A stretch of DNA of 64,000 nucleotides from Cohaesibacter haloalkalitolerans (GCF_003574655.1 NZ_QNUM01000005.1:186001-250000); one strand, 5' to 3'; positions 18,111-27,596 are shown, counted from the first letter of the stretch. A program made the numbers and translations. Notes: generated by a model from the letters alone, not told the origin.

Positions 18111-18127
18111 TATAGATTGGATCTATA
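18111..18127. promoter_or_regulatory. Probable LysR-type operator abutting the lysR start
   Basis: Perfect palindrome TATAGAT-TGG-ATCTATA, matching the T-N11-A shape of LysR-family boxes. It ends one base before the regulator's ATG and lies 136 bases upstream of the divergent binding-protein start, so it could serve autoregulation as well as control of the catabolic operon. Confidence 0.55.
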
Positions 18128-19081
18128 ATGAGGCCCTACGAACAGCGGTTTCCTTGGAATCTGGACTGGAACCTGCTCCGAACATTCATGGTTGTCGTTG
18201 AACAGAAAAGCATTACCAAGGCCGCCGACTTTCTTGGCCTGAAGCAACCGACGGTCAGTGCGGCGCTCAAGCGGCTTGAGGAAATAACAGGGCATAAGCT
18301 CATCGTCCGAAAGCCGAACCAGTTCCGCGTCACCCGCTCGGGCGAGATTCTCTATTATGAGTGCTCGACCATTTTCGGCAGCGTATCGCAACTGCCTTCA
18401 TTGCTGGACCGTGGGGAGGACGAGCTGCGCGGCCACATCACGCTTGTCGTGGCCAGTCATGTGGTCTGCCCGCAGTTTGATGACGTGCTTGCCGAGTATG
18501 CCCGGCTGCATGACAAGGTGACCTTCTCCATCGCAGTGGCTGATAGTGAGGAAATCGTTGGGCGCGTCGGGCAGAACCGGGCCAGCTTCGGCGTGTGTCT
18601 AGCCAACAAGCCGCTGAGCAATCTGAGTGCGGAAGTCATGTATCGGGAGTTCTTTGCGCTCTATTGCGGGCCGAGCCACAGGCTTTTCGGCAAGAAGGAT
18701 ATTGATGTGGCCGAATTGATCGGCGAGCCGAGCGTGTCATTCCAGACGGAAGTGGAGGGCGGTGCACTAGAGCCGGTCGCCAATCTCAGGGCTCGCGTTC
18801 AGGCGGCAACCCGATGGCATGGCGTATCATCCAATCTGGTGGAAGTGCGTCGAATGATCATGGCCAACATCGGCATCGGGGCCCTGCCGGTCCATGTGGC
18901 ACGCCGGGAAGTGGATCGCGGGTTGCTGTTCCAGTTGCCACCCTATGAAGGACTGCCGGCGGTGGATGTGCATCTTGTCTCCAACCCGAAACGGCGCTTC
19001 TCGGAGGCCGAGGTCGAGTTCTTGCGCCTTTGTCAGGAGCGCATCTTCAGTCTGCCTCTGTCTGAGCGGACGTTCCGTTAG
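18128..19081 (+). CDS. LysR-family transcriptional regulator
   Basis: DNA-binding regulator of 317 residues. The N-terminal winged helix-turn-helix is clear (LRTFMVVVEQKSITKAADFLGL then KQPTVSAALKRLEE), followed by a periplasmic-binding-protein-like effector domain. It is transcribed divergently from the amino acid importer and catabolic genes, the classical arrangement for a LysR activator of the neighbouring operon. The effector is presumably the transported compound or a pathway intermediate. GGA at 18119 is the only candidate ribosome site and lies inside the palindrome. Confidence 0.92.
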   Translation: MRPYEQRFPWNLDWNLLRTFMVVVEQKSITKAADFLGLKQPTVSAALKRLEEITGHKLIVRKPNQFRVTRSGEILYYECSTIFGSVSQLPSLLDRGEDELRGHITLVVASHVVCPQFDDVLAEYARLHDKVTFSIAVADSEEIVGRVGQNRASFGVCLANKPLSNLSAEVMYREFFALYCGPSHRLFGKKDIDVAELIGEPSVSFQTEVEGGALEPVANLRARVQAATRWHGVSSNLVEVRRMIMANIGIGALPVHVARREVDRGLLFQLPPYEGLPAVDVHLVSNPKRRFSEAEVEFLRLCQERIFSLPLSERTFR

Positions 19082-19123
19082 GGGCGGAGGGTGGAAAGCG
19101 AAGGTCGCGAGTGTGGAAGAGGG

Positions 19124-20140
19124 CTACGCCCGCTCCAATATGCTTAGCGCAGTCTGTTCGTCAGTGATCAACATGTTGATGTAATTGCCCCGCAGGGCCC
19201 CCAGCATCGCTGCGGTCTTGTCTGTTCCTCCAGCAACTGCAATGCGGGTCGGGATCTGTCTGACCTCGTCGAGGGTTATGCCGACCAGCCGGTCATCGAG
19301 CGGGCCTTGAATCCATGTTCCGTCTGCGTCATAGAAGCGACCGGCGATGACGCCGACTGCGCCCTTGGAAATATAGTATTTGCTCTCTTCGACATTGGTC
19401 AGCCCGCTGGCGAACACAAGGCTGTTGTCCTTGATTGAGCAGACACCGAACAGGATCTTGTTGCAGGAGCGAATGCGCGCGAACTGTTCCTGAATGATGG
19501 TCTCGCTGAGAAGAGCGTCGCGCAATTCCTTGTTGCTCAGGGCTGCCGGTGCGTGGAGATTGGCGGCTTTTGCGTGCAATTTCAGGGAAATGAGCGAAAC
19601 ACATTCCTCGGAGCTGAAACCGTCCGATGTGCTGCGCTGGCTCCCCACCACTTGAACCACATACATGTTCGAGAGATGTTGTTCCGTCAGATTGTTGGCA
19701 AGGGCCTGAATGGTGCGCCCCCAGGCGACCCCCACGACATCATCTGGATTCAGCGCTCCTTCAAGAAGGCTGGCGCCCGCCTTGCCGATTCGCTGGGTCG
19801 GGGTCAGCAGTCCGCCATCGTCCGGAATGACCATGCACTCCCTGAGACCGAATGTCTCCTTGAGCTTTTCGGCCAGCTTGATGCTGGTTAGCAGGTCACT
19901 GCGCACTGAGATTTTTATGTAGTGGTTTGCCCGTGCTTCTTGTAGGTAATTGACAACGGAAGCGCGGGACACACCTAATAGCGTGGCGATCTGATTTTGG
20001 TTCAGTTCATCGTGGTAGTAAAGCCATGCAGCCCACAGTCTGGGGTCGTTCTGATACATCGCCGGAGCTGTTACTCCGTTGGATGTAGACAGTTTTGCTG
20101 TCGATGACGCTTTGCCTGCCTGAGTCTTCGGAGATTTCAT
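19124..20140 (-). CDS. SorC/LsrR-family sugar-binding transcriptional regulator
   Basis: Regulator of 338 residues from the ATG at 20140 (a TTG at 20182 would add 14 residues). An N-terminal helix-turn-helix (NQNQIATLLGVSRASVVNYL) precedes a sugar-phosphate-binding SorC domain with the signature VVGVAWGRTIQALA. SorC proteins, including LsrR and DeoR of Bacillus, are usually repressors released by a phosphorylated sugar. It is divergent from the Lsr/Rbs-type importer and kinase genes and almost surely controls them. Effector is probably the kinase product. Confidence 0.9.
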   Translation of the reverse strand: MKSPKTQAGKASSTAKLSTSNGVTAPAMYQNDPRLWAAWLYYHDELNQNQIATLLGVSRASVVNYLQEARANHYIKISVRSDLLTSIKLAEKLKETFGLRECMVIPDDGGLLTPTQRIGKAGASLLEGALNPDDVVGVAWGRTIQALANNLTEQHLSNMYVVQVVGSQRSTSDGFSSEECVSLISLKLHAKAANLHAPAALSNKELRDALLSETIIQEQFARIRSCNKILFGVCSIKDNSLVFASGLTNVEESKYYISKGAVGVIAGRFYDADGTWIQGPLDDRLVGITLDEVRQIPTRIAVAGGTDKTAAMLGALRGNYINMLITDEQTALSILERA

Positions 20141-20558
20141 TGTTCCGACAGCCTTTCCATGACCTTTAAATTCAATTGTCAAATTATTATAGCAAATGTC
20201 ATTGGTCTTTCAATCGCCAAATATCGGCTATTTTTCGCTGTTTGCAAGGCACAATTTGACACTTGACAGAAAACGATGACAAATGTTAGTTTCTTCGCGA
20301 CGGAGGGAGGCTATTTCCTGACGTCAATTGTGCTTTCGTAATCCAGTCAGGTGTTTTACCCAAGTTTGGTCAAGAGAATTTCGGTTCCAGGTAGAGGTGC
20401 CTGCGAGCCAACGGGATCTTTTTGCCCAAATTGCAATCTGGGGTAGGGCGTTCTGGCGGTGGGCGGAGGCTGGTTCGATCAGGGTGAGGTCTGGTCGAAG
20501 CACATTATTGGGCCGCGGGCATGGTTGTTTTGTCTGCGACGCAATAAGGGAGGAATAT
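20141..20558. promoter_or_regulatory. Divergent control region of the sugar locus
   Basis: 418 bases without a convincing gene. It holds AT-rich sequence with repeated related words: TGTCAAAT at 20177-20184, AAATGTCAT at 20194-20202, ATTTGACA at 20254-20261 and TGACAAAT at 20277-20284; the last two form an imperfect inverted repeat with centre spacing of 15. TTGACA hexamers at 20256 and 20263 could be -35 elements for the importer. These words are candidate SorC operators. The stretch from about 20300 to 20540 would be a long untranslated leader in which I see nothing further. Confidence 0.5.
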
Positions 20559-21575
20559 ATGTCCAATACCGTGTCGAACGGGTCTCTGTGGCGTCGTGCC
20601 ACGTCCGACCGCCAGTTCAATTTTCTTGTTGTGGTCAATCTGCTGGTTCTTGCAGCCGCTGTCTCCATTTCTGGAATTGACTTTGTCAACGCCTACAACC
20701 TTCAATCGATGGCTATCCAGATCCCCGAGCTCGGGCTTCTCGCAATTGGCGTGACTCTGGCAATGATCTCGGGCAATGGCGGCATTGATCTGTCGGGCAT
20801 CGCGTTGGCCAACCTTTCGGGTATTTCGGCGGCCCTGCTGGTGCCGCAATATATCTCACCCGACGACAATCCGATGACCTATGTCTTTGTCTTTGCCTTT
20901 GTCTGCGTCTGCGTGGGCTTTGTCGGCGGCATCGTCAATGGTCTGCTGGTTTCACGCGCCAACCTTACGCCAATCATCGCCACCCTCGGGACTTCGCTCG
21001 CCTTTACCGGCGTGAGTGTGGTGTTGACCAATGGCTCCGGCGTTCGTCTGGGATATATCGAGCCACTGGATGCCTTCGGACATGCGCCCATTCTGGGTGT
21101 GCCGATGTGCTTTGCCCTGTTCCTGATCATTGCCGTGATCATCGGGGCGGTCCTGCGCTTCACCCCGTTTGGTACGCGTCTCTATCTCTTGGGAAGCAAC
21201 CCGAAAGCGGCTCGCTTTGCCGGATTTGATGAAAAGAGACTGTTTCTGACCGCCTACACCATTTCCGGTGTTCTGGCCTCGGTTGCAGGCTTCATCATCG
21301 CAGCGCGTATTTCCTCCGTGAAATGGGATTACGGGACATCCTATGTCCTCATCGCCATCCTGATTGTCGTGATGGCTGGCGTGAAGCCGGACGGCGGGTA
21401 TGGTCGCATTTCCTGCGTCCTCCTCTCGGCTGTTGCGCTGCAGGTTCTCTCGAGCATGTTCAACTTCTTGAATATCTCGAACTTTTTCCGGGACTTCGCC
21501 TGGGGTTTGCTTCTGCTGATCTTCTTGGCTGTATCCAAATTCGATCTTCGGGTTTGGCGTCTGACCAAGTCCTGA
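20559..21575 (+). CDS. Sugar ABC transporter permease (Rbs/Lsr type), first
   Basis: Inner-membrane permease (338 residues) of the RbsC/LsrC family. Multiple membrane helices are visible, with the family motifs MISGNGGIDLSG near residue 70 and FGTRLYLLGSNPKAARFAG for ATPase coupling. The ATG at 20559 follows AAGGGAGGA, a strong ribosome site; the longer reading from 20328 is not supported. It is the first gene of the plus-strand sugar operon and one of two permeases in it, as in LsrCD. Confidence 0.92.
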   Translation: MSNTVSNGSLWRRATSDRQFNFLVVVNLLVLAAAVSISGIDFVNAYNLQSMAIQIPELGLLAIGVTLAMISGNGGIDLSGIALANLSGISAALLVPQYISPDDNPMTYVFVFAFVCVCVGFVGGIVNGLLVSRANLTPIIATLGTSLAFTGVSVVLTNGSGVRLGYIEPLDAFGHAPILGVPMCFALFLIIAVIIGAVLRFTPFGTRLYLLGSNPKAARFAGFDEKRLFLTAYTISGVLASVAGFIIAARISSVKWDYGTSYVLIAILIVVMAGVKPDGGYGRISCVLLSAVALQVLSSMFNFLNISNFFRDFAWGLLLLIFLAVSKFDLRVWRLTKS

Positions 21576-21674
21576 CAGGGAAGGTCCGGTCCAGTCCGGC
21601 AGACACCCTCGATGCCGGACGTTTGATCCAGAGGGAGTTCTTTAAGGTTTTAGGGAGAGAAAGGAACTACCGCA

Positions 21675-22679
21675 ATGTCTAAGCTTAACAAAATCGCAAT
21701 GTGCGCCCTGATGGTTGGTACCATGTTCACGGGAAGCCAGGCTGTTGCACAGGACGACAAGGAAATCGTCACTGTCGTGAAACTGCTGGGTGAAACCTGG
21801 TTCCGCCGCATGGATGTGGGCGTCACGGAATATGGCAAGGTCACCGAAGGTGTAACCACCAAGGAAATCGGACCGGGCAAGGGCGACGCTGCCCAGCAGG
21901 TCCGTCTGGTTGAAGACCTTATCGCCAAGGGAGTTGACGCTATCGCGGTCGTTCCGTTCGACCCTCCGATGATGGAAGGTGCCCTGAAACGCGCCATGGA
22001 TCGTGGCATCACGGTCATCACCCATGAAGCTTCCAACCTGAAAAACACCCAGGTTGACATGGAAGCCTTCGACAACGACGCGTTCGGAGCTCACTTCAAC
22101 GACCAGATCGCCAAATGCATGGGCGAAGAAGGCACATGGACCTCTTTCGTCGGGTCTCTGGGCAGCTTGACCCATGTTCAGTGGGCTGATGCTTCCGCTG
22201 CCAACGCAGAAGCAAAATACCCGAAAATGAAACTCGTCTCCGCAAAGAATGAGTCGTTCAACGACGCAAACACCGCTTATAACAAAGCCAAGGAACTTCT
22301 GAAAAAGTATCCGGATATCAAAGGCTTCCAGGGTGGTTCTGCAGTTGACGTGATCGGTATCGGTCGCGCCATCGAAGAAGCTGGTCTGACTGGCAAGGTT
22401 TGCGTCTATGGTATCGGCATGCCAACCGATACCAGCCGTTACCTCAAGAGCGGCGCCGTTACCGGCATCAGCCTCTGGGATCCGAAAGACGCCGGCTTCA
22501 TCATGAACAAGATTGCCCACATGGTGCTCAATGGCGAAGAGCTTAAGGATGGTATGGATCTCGGCGTTCCCGGCTATACCAAAATGCAGCTGAAAAAAGG
22601 TCCGGGCAAGGGCGTCCTTCTTGTTGGTCAGGCATGGCTCGACATCAACAAGGACAATGTCGATCAGTATCAGTTCTAA
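21675..22679 (+). CDS. Sugar ABC transporter substrate-binding protein (LsrB/RbsB type)
   Basis: Periplasmic binding protein (334 residues, Peripla_BP_4 type) with a signal peptide ending near AVA (22-24). The mature sequence VVKLLGETWFRRMDVGVTEYG resembles autoinducer-2-binding LsrB and related small-sugar binders, read as VVKLLGETWF and RRMDVGVTEYG. A GGGAGAGAAAGGA ribosome site precedes it. LsrB-like annotation does not prove AI-2 transport: relatives bind tetritols, rhamnose or pentoses. No lsrK, lsrF or lsrG is present nearby, which argues against an AI-2 system. Confidence 0.9.
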   Translation: MSKLNKIAMCALMVGTMFTGSQAVAQDDKEIVTVVKLLGETWFRRMDVGVTEYGKVTEGVTTKEIGPGKGDAAQQVRLVEDLIAKGVDAIAVVPFDPPMMEGALKRAMDRGITVITHEASNLKNTQVDMEAFDNDAFGAHFNDQIAKCMGEEGTWTSFVGSLGSLTHVQWADASAANAEAKYPKMKLVSAKNESFNDANTAYNKAKELLKKYPDIKGFQGGSAVDVIGIGRAIEEAGLTGKVCVYGIGMPTDTSRYLKSGAVTGISLWDPKDAGFIMNKIAHMVLNGEELKDGMDLGVPGYTKMQLKKGPGKGVLLVGQAWLDINKDNVDQYQF

Positions 22680-23020
22680 GACACTGTCTTGAAGGTTGAA
22701 GGATTTTTTCCCTAGCGAACGGACGAAGTGCGTTTCCTTTGTGAAAATCTCCCGAGGAGGGCGGCATCCGGCAACGGATCTCGTCCTCCAGGCCAAGCGA
22801 TGCAGGCCCGATACCTGTCCTTGCGGATCATAATCTGACCACCAGGCTGACCGACGGTCTGCATCCCAATTGGCGCCCGCCCACAGGATCCGGCGCTAAG
22901 ATTCACTCATGGACACAAAACCCTCCTGGTCTGTGTCAAACGGTCATCACTCTGTTCAGAACCAGCCCCTTCGGGCAACGGGAGCTGAGCGAGGAGAACC
23001 GGGGGTTTGCGGGATATAGC
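22680..23020 (+). other. 341-base intercistronic gap in the sugar operon
   Basis: No credible gene lies here. Several short complementary stretches (for example GAGGAGGGCGG near 22756 and CGTCCTCC near 22784; GGATCATAATC near 22826) suggest structured RNA after the highly expressed binding-protein gene, but no clear terminator with a T run was found. Confidence 0.4.
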
Positions 23021-24616
23021 ATGAATAGCATAGGCACCATTCCCAAGTTTTCTCAAGCCGCTGATGAGGCATCCCAGAGCGATATCGATACGCCATTTCT
23101 GGAGGTGCGCGGGATCCACAAGCGCTTTGGTGGCGTGCACGCCCTGCGCGGTGTCGATCTCTGCATCAATCCGGGCCAGATCTATCACCTGATGGGTGAG
23201 AATGGCTGCGGCAAGAGTACGCTCATCAAAATCATTTCCGGCGCGCAGCCTGCGGATGAAGGCGAGATCAGGATCAACGGCGAACCGGTTACCTCGCTTG
23301 ACCCGCTGGGCGCACTGAGAGCCGGTATCGAAACCGTGTATCAGGATCTCTCGTTGTTGCCGAACCTTTCGGTGACAGAGAATATTGCCCTTTCCGAGCA
23401 GTTGGTGGCCGCTGATGGCAAGCTGGCGCGCAGCCTTGATCTTGGCAAACTGACCGAGACGGCAACGCGCGCCCTCAAGTCGGTCAACCTGCCAACTGAC
23501 AAGCGCTTCTGCTCCACTGAAGTTGCCAAGCTTCCGATTGCCACACGACAGCTTGTGGCGATTGCCCGTGCGATTGCCTCCGACGCCCGCCTCGTGATCA
23601 TGGACGAGCCGACCGCCGCTCTGACCAAGCGCGAGGTCGACAATCTGATCGAGATTGTGGATCAGTTGCGCAGTCGCGGTGTGGCCGTGCTGTTCGTGAC
23701 CCACAAGCTTGATGAAGTCATGTCGATCGGCGGTCATTTCATCATCATGCGCGATGGTGAAAAGGTTCAGGAAGGCGATGTCGCCGACTATCAGAAAACG
23801 GACCTCAGTTTCTGGATGACCGGCCGCAAGATCGATGTTGTCCGTTACCGCACGACCGAAATTGGCGCGGAGAACCTGCTCGTCGTCGAGGGGCTGAAGC
23901 GCAGGAATGCGTTTGCCGATGTATCCTTCTCGCTTGCCCATGGCGAGATTGTCGGTGTCACCGGGCTGCTCGATTCCGGCCGCAACGAACTGGCCCGTGC
24001 CCTAGCCGGGGTAGAGCCCGCCGATGGTGGATCCATCGTGCTTGACGGCAAGTCTCTGCATCTGCGCCGTCCGGTCGATGCCATCAACGAACAGATTGGC
24101 TATGTGCCCGAAGACCGCCTTTCCGAGGGTCTGTTCCTTGCCAAACCGATCCAGTCCAACATCGTTGCCCAGATCCTTGATGACCTGCGCGACAAGTTCG
24201 GCATGATCAGCAAGATCCGCAGCCGCAAGATGGCAGAGCGGTTGGTCAAGGACCTGCAGATCGTGGTCGCTGACCTCAACAACCCGGTTCAGTCGCTGTC
24301 CGGTGGCAACCAGCAACGGGTGCTGATCGGGCGCGGGCTGACCATCGCTCCCAAGGTGTTTGTGCTGCACGGCCCAACCGTCGGCGTGGACGTTGGCTCC
24401 AAGGATACGATCTTCCGCATCATCCAGAAGCTCTCCAGTCAGGGCATGGGCGTCATCATCGTCAGTGATGACCTGCCGGAACTGCTGCAGAACTGCGACC
24501 GGATCATCGTCATGCGCCGGGGTCGGATCGTTGAAACCTTCAACGCTGAAAATCTAGAAGAAAATACCCTTTACCAGGCAATGGTGGCGGAAAACTCGAC
24601 GGGGAAACAGTCATGA
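23021..24616 (+). CDS. Sugar ABC transporter ATP-binding protein, two domains (RbsA/LsrA type)
   Basis: Cytoplasmic ATPase of 531 residues with two nucleotide-binding domains. Domain 1 has Walker A GENGCGKST at 59-67 and Walker B IMDEPTAAL. Domain 2 has the degenerate P-loop GLLDSGRNEL usual for this family and a signature SGGNQQR, but its Walker B reads VFVLHGPTVGVD: the expected Asp-Glu are His450 and Gly451. Hydrolysis is thus expected at the first domain's Walker B only, which is more extreme than in RbsA. It overlaps the second permease by 4 bases. It couples to the two permeases in this operon. Confidence 0.92.
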   Translation: MNSIGTIPKFSQAADEASQSDIDTPFLEVRGIHKRFGGVHALRGVDLCINPGQIYHLMGENGCGKSTLIKIISGAQPADEGEIRINGEPVTSLDPLGALRAGIETVYQDLSLLPNLSVTENIALSEQLVAADGKLARSLDLGKLTETATRALKSVNLPTDKRFCSTEVAKLPIATRQLVAIARAIASDARLVIMDEPTAALTKREVDNLIEIVDQLRSRGVAVLFVTHKLDEVMSIGGHFIIMRDGEKVQEGDVADYQKTDLSFWMTGRKIDVVRYRTTEIGAENLLVVEGLKRRNAFADVSFSLAHGEIVGVTGLLDSGRNELARALAGVEPADGGSIVLDGKSLHLRRPVDAINEQIGYVPEDRLSEGLFLAKPIQSNIVAQILDDLRDKFGMISKIRSRKMAERLVKDLQIVVADLNNPVQSLSGGNQQRVLIGRGLTIAPKVFVLHGPTVGVDVGSKDTIFRIIQKLSSQGMGVIIVSDDLPELLQNCDRIIVMRRGRIVETFNAENLEENTLYQAMVAENSTGKQS

Positions 24617-25644
24617 GCGATTTTACACTGGACGGCATCAACGGGGGCAAGGGCGAAAGCCAGATCTCCCGGATCGCAAGCTGGATGATCCGTTATCCGC
24701 CGATTTTCACGCTGCTGCTGATCGTCATCGTCTGTGTGGTCATCGGCACGATCTCACCTGAGTTCTGGCAGATTTCCAACATCTTCGATATTGCCCGTGC
24801 CTCTGTGGTCACCGGACTGTTTGGCCTTGGTTTCCTTGTGGTGCTGGCTGCCGGTGGCATCGACATGTCCTTTGCGGCGATTGCCGGTCTGATGATGTAC
24901 TGGATCACAACAGCCGTCGCCGCCTATGCGCCGTGGATGCCTATCCCGGCCATCATCCTGTTGGCAGCGCTTGGAGGCATGGTCATCGGTATCGGCAACG
25001 GCCTGCTGGTTCATGCGCTCAAGGCGCCAGCCATGATCGTGACCATCGGCACGCAATATGTGATCCATGGCTTCTTGTTGACCTTTATTGGCACTGAGCT
25101 GTTCGTCAACATTCCGCTTTCCATGGAGAATTTCGGCAAGGTCGAGCTGATGCGGGTCGGCGCCCAGAGCGGGTCCATCGCCATCCTGCCCGCCTATGTG
25201 CTGGTGCTGGTTGTCGCGGCCGTCGTGACCTGGTGGATCCTCAACCGGACCCTGATGGGCCGCGCCATCTTCGCGGTTGGCGGCAGTGCAGACATCGCCG
25301 AGCGGCTTGGCTATGACCACCGCAAGGTTCAGATGTTCGTCTTCGCCTATGCCGGACTTCTGGCCGGTATCGCAGGTGTCATCCATGTCGCCAGCAACCG
25401 TCTTGCCAACCCCTTCGATCTGTCGGGCAACGAGTTGAACGTCATTGCGGCCGTGGTTCTGGGCGGCGCACGGATCACCGGCGGTGGCGGAACGGTCATC
25501 GGCGCGGTTCTGGGCGTCATCCTGATCACCCTGATCGACAATGTTCTCATCCTGGCTGGTATCCCCAGCACGTGGCAGACCTTTGTCATCGGCTGCTTCA
25601 TCATTCTGGCCGGCGCGCTTTTCGCCAACTCGTCCAACCGCTGA
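24613..25644 (+). CDS. Sugar ABC transporter permease (Rbs/Lsr type), second
   Basis: Second RbsC/LsrD-type permease (343 residues), with many membrane helices, VVLAAGGIDMSFAAIAGLMMY as the family's substrate-path motif (VVLAAGGIDMSFAA) and LMGRAIFAVGGSADIAERLGY as coupling region. It overlaps the ATPase gene (ATGA). With the permease at 20559 it forms a heterodimeric channel. Confidence 0.92.
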   Translation: MSDFTLDGINGGKGESQISRIASWMIRYPPIFTLLLIVIVCVVIGTISPEFWQISNIFDIARASVVTGLFGLGFLVVLAAGGIDMSFAAIAGLMMYWITTAVAAYAPWMPIPAIILLAALGGMVIGIGNGLLVHALKAPAMIVTIGTQYVIHGFLLTFIGTELFVNIPLSMENFGKVELMRVGAQSGSIAILPAYVLVLVVAAVVTWWILNRTLMGRAIFAVGGSADIAERLGYDHRKVQMFVFAYAGLLAGIAGVIHVASNRLANPFDLSGNELNVIAAVVLGGARITGGGGTVIGAVLGVILITLIDNVLILAGIPSTWQTFVIGCFIILAGALFANSSNR

Positions 25645-25816
25645 GGCGCTAGGGCAAACGCGCTGCGCCAGCACGCAAATCTACCCGGGTCCCGCCAGCT
25701 CAGTCGGCTGATGCGGTGACCCGGCCCCCCTGAAACAAGGATCAGGCCCGCAGTGCGGGAGGCTGAACAATTCGCCTGTGGCCTGTTCGATCAATATACT
25801 GCAAGGAGTGAGGATC

Positions 25817-26767
25817 ATGACTTTTGATGTAAGTGTGGTTGGGCTGTATATTCTGGACATTCTGGGACGCCCCGTTGATGAAATTCCGCCGGGAGGACAG
25901 CTTCGCTTCATCGATGAGATCCGTCTGACGGTTGCCGGTACGGCCGGTGGGTCTGCCATTGACTGCGCCAAACTTGGCCTCAAGACCCGCGCTGTCGGGG
26001 CCATTGGTGACGACGAGAAGGGGGATTTCATCCTGCACACGCTCACCGGCTTTGGCGTTGATACCGCCGAGATGCGCAAGCTTGAGGGCGTGCCAACCTC
26101 TTCGACCATCCTCAACGTCCGCCCGAACGGCGAACGCCCGGCCTTGCATCGCCGCGGTGCATCCGATGAACTGACCCTTGGCGACAAGGACTATCCGGCC
26201 ATTCTGGATGCTAGATTCGTGCATGTTGGCGGCATGCCGCTGCTGGCCAAACTCGATGGTGCTCCGACAACCGCTCTGCTCAAGGCTGCCAAGGCCGCCG
26301 GTTGCCAGACGACATTCGACCTTCTGTCGGCAACGGCAGAAACCCTTGCTGTCCTGAAGCCTTCGCTGCCGTTTGTCGACTATTTCGTGCCCAGCATCGA
26401 AGACGCCGAAGCCATGTCCGGCCTCAGTGTGCCGGAAGACGCTGCCAAATTCTTCCTCGACGCAGGGGCAACCAACTGCCTGCTGACCATGGGCGGCGAT
26501 GGCTGCATCGTGGCAACGCAGGACACCATGTTCCGGCTGCCGGCATTCAAGATTGATGTCAAGGACACGACCGGCTGCGGCGATGCCTTCACGGCAGGTC
26601 TCATCGCCGGTCTCAACCATGGGTGGGATATCGAGAAATCAGCACGATTTGCGTCCGCTTGTGGCGCACTGGTGTCCACGGGTCTGGGCTCTGATGCCGG
26701 TATCGTCAATTTCGAGGAAACCGAAAAACTGATGAACACCGCGCCAACTCTGCCGATGGCTGGCTAG
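25817..26767 (+). CDS. PfkB-family carbohydrate kinase
   Basis: ATP-dependent sugar kinase (316 residues) of the ribokinase/PfkB family. The anion-hole motif with catalytic base is DTTGCGDAF, Asp250 to Asp256; the Cys replaces the usual Ala/Gly without harming the fold. The N-terminal VAGTAGGSAIDCAKLG is the PfkB substrate signature. ATG at 25817 follows GCAAGGAGTGAGG. The substrate should be the imported sugar, giving the phosphate cleaved by the next gene's aldolase and probably sensed by the SorC regulator. Exact sugar unknown. Confidence 0.9.
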   Translation: MTFDVSVVGLYILDILGRPVDEIPPGGQLRFIDEIRLTVAGTAGGSAIDCAKLGLKTRAVGAIGDDEKGDFILHTLTGFGVDTAEMRKLEGVPTSSTILNVRPNGERPALHRRGASDELTLGDKDYPAILDARFVHVGGMPLLAKLDGAPTTALLKAAKAAGCQTTFDLLSATAETLAVLKPSLPFVDYFVPSIEDAEAMSGLSVPEDAAKFFLDAGATNCLLTMGGDGCIVATQDTMFRLPAFKIDVKDTTGCGDAFTAGLIAGLNHGWDIEKSARFASACGALVSTGLGSDAGIVNFEETEKLMNTAPTLPMAG

Positions 26768-26928
26768 ATCGCCACCTGAGAAGAGCGGACAGAACCGACT
26801 TCGAACCAAAAAGACTTGAACCAATCAATCTGGCGCACGGGGCAAGGGATTGCCTCGCGCCGGACCCGGGAGAATTGTGCTGATTTTCTTGAAGACCAGC
26901 CGCTCCGTCCAAACTGGAGGAAGGGACG

Positions 26929-27582
26929 ATGGAAGAACTAGAGCTGCGGCGTGAGATGGTTGCGGCCTGCCGTCGAATGAATGACATAGGCCTCAATCAG
27001 GGAACTTCGGGAAATGTGTCGGCACGCTGTGGTGACAGGATCCTGGTAACGCCGACTTCGTTGCCATATGACGAGATGCAGCCCGAAGACATCGTCGCAA
27101 TGGATGCTGACGGGCATTTTGAGGGCCAGCGCAAGCCGTCGTCGGAGTGGCGCTTCCATCACGACATCCTCTCCAATCGGCGGGATGTCAACGCTGTTCT
27201 GCATTGCCACTCGACCCATGCTGCCGCAATGGCCTGTCACCAGCTCGACATCAACAGCTTCCACTACATGGTAGCCGTCGCAGGCGGAACCAATATTCGT
27301 TGCGCCCCTTACGCAACCTTCGGCACGCAGGCTCTGTCTGACTCCGCGCTCAAGGCGCTCGAAGGGCGCAAGGCCTGTCTGCTCGGCCAGCACGGTCAGA
27401 TCGCCCTTGGCTCGACATTGAAGCAGGCGCTGGCGTTGGCCATCGAGGTCGAGACCTTGGCCAAGATGTATATCATTGCCCGCCAGATGGGCGAGCCGCC
27501 TGTTCTTAGCGAAGAGGAAATGGGGCGTGTCATGAACCAGATGAACCAGATGCATTACGGGGTCACCCGAAGCCCATCCTGA
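26929..27582 (+). CDS. Class II aldolase (FucA/AraD family)
   Basis: Zinc-dependent aldolase/epimerase-fold protein of 217 residues. GTSGN at 25-29, Glu73, His92, His94 and His155 sit at the same positions as the phosphate loop, catalytic acid/base and zinc ligands of E. coli L-fuculose-1-phosphate aldolase, so aldolase rather than epimerase chemistry is likely. Typical products are dihydroxyacetone phosphate and an aldehyde. It follows the PfkB kinase by 161 bases and precedes dhaK, so the three together would convert a ketose to triose phosphates. Confidence 0.88.
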   Translation: MEELELRREMVAACRRMNDIGLNQGTSGNVSARCGDRILVTPTSLPYDEMQPEDIVAMDADGHFEGQRKPSSEWRFHHDILSNRRDVNAVLHCHSTHAAAMACHQLDINSFHYMVAVAGGTNIRCAPYATFGTQALSDSALKALEGRKACLLGQHGQIALGSTLKQALALAIEVETLAKMYIIARQMGEPPVLSEEEMGRVMNQMNQMHYGVTRSPS

Positions 27583-27596
27583 ATGATGAACGCGCA

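Noticed and set aside
20559-24616. AI-2 (Lsr) quorum-signal uptake system
   Set aside because: Regulator and binding protein resemble LsrR and LsrB, but lsrK, lsrF and lsrG are absent and the downstream enzymes belong to ketose catabolism.
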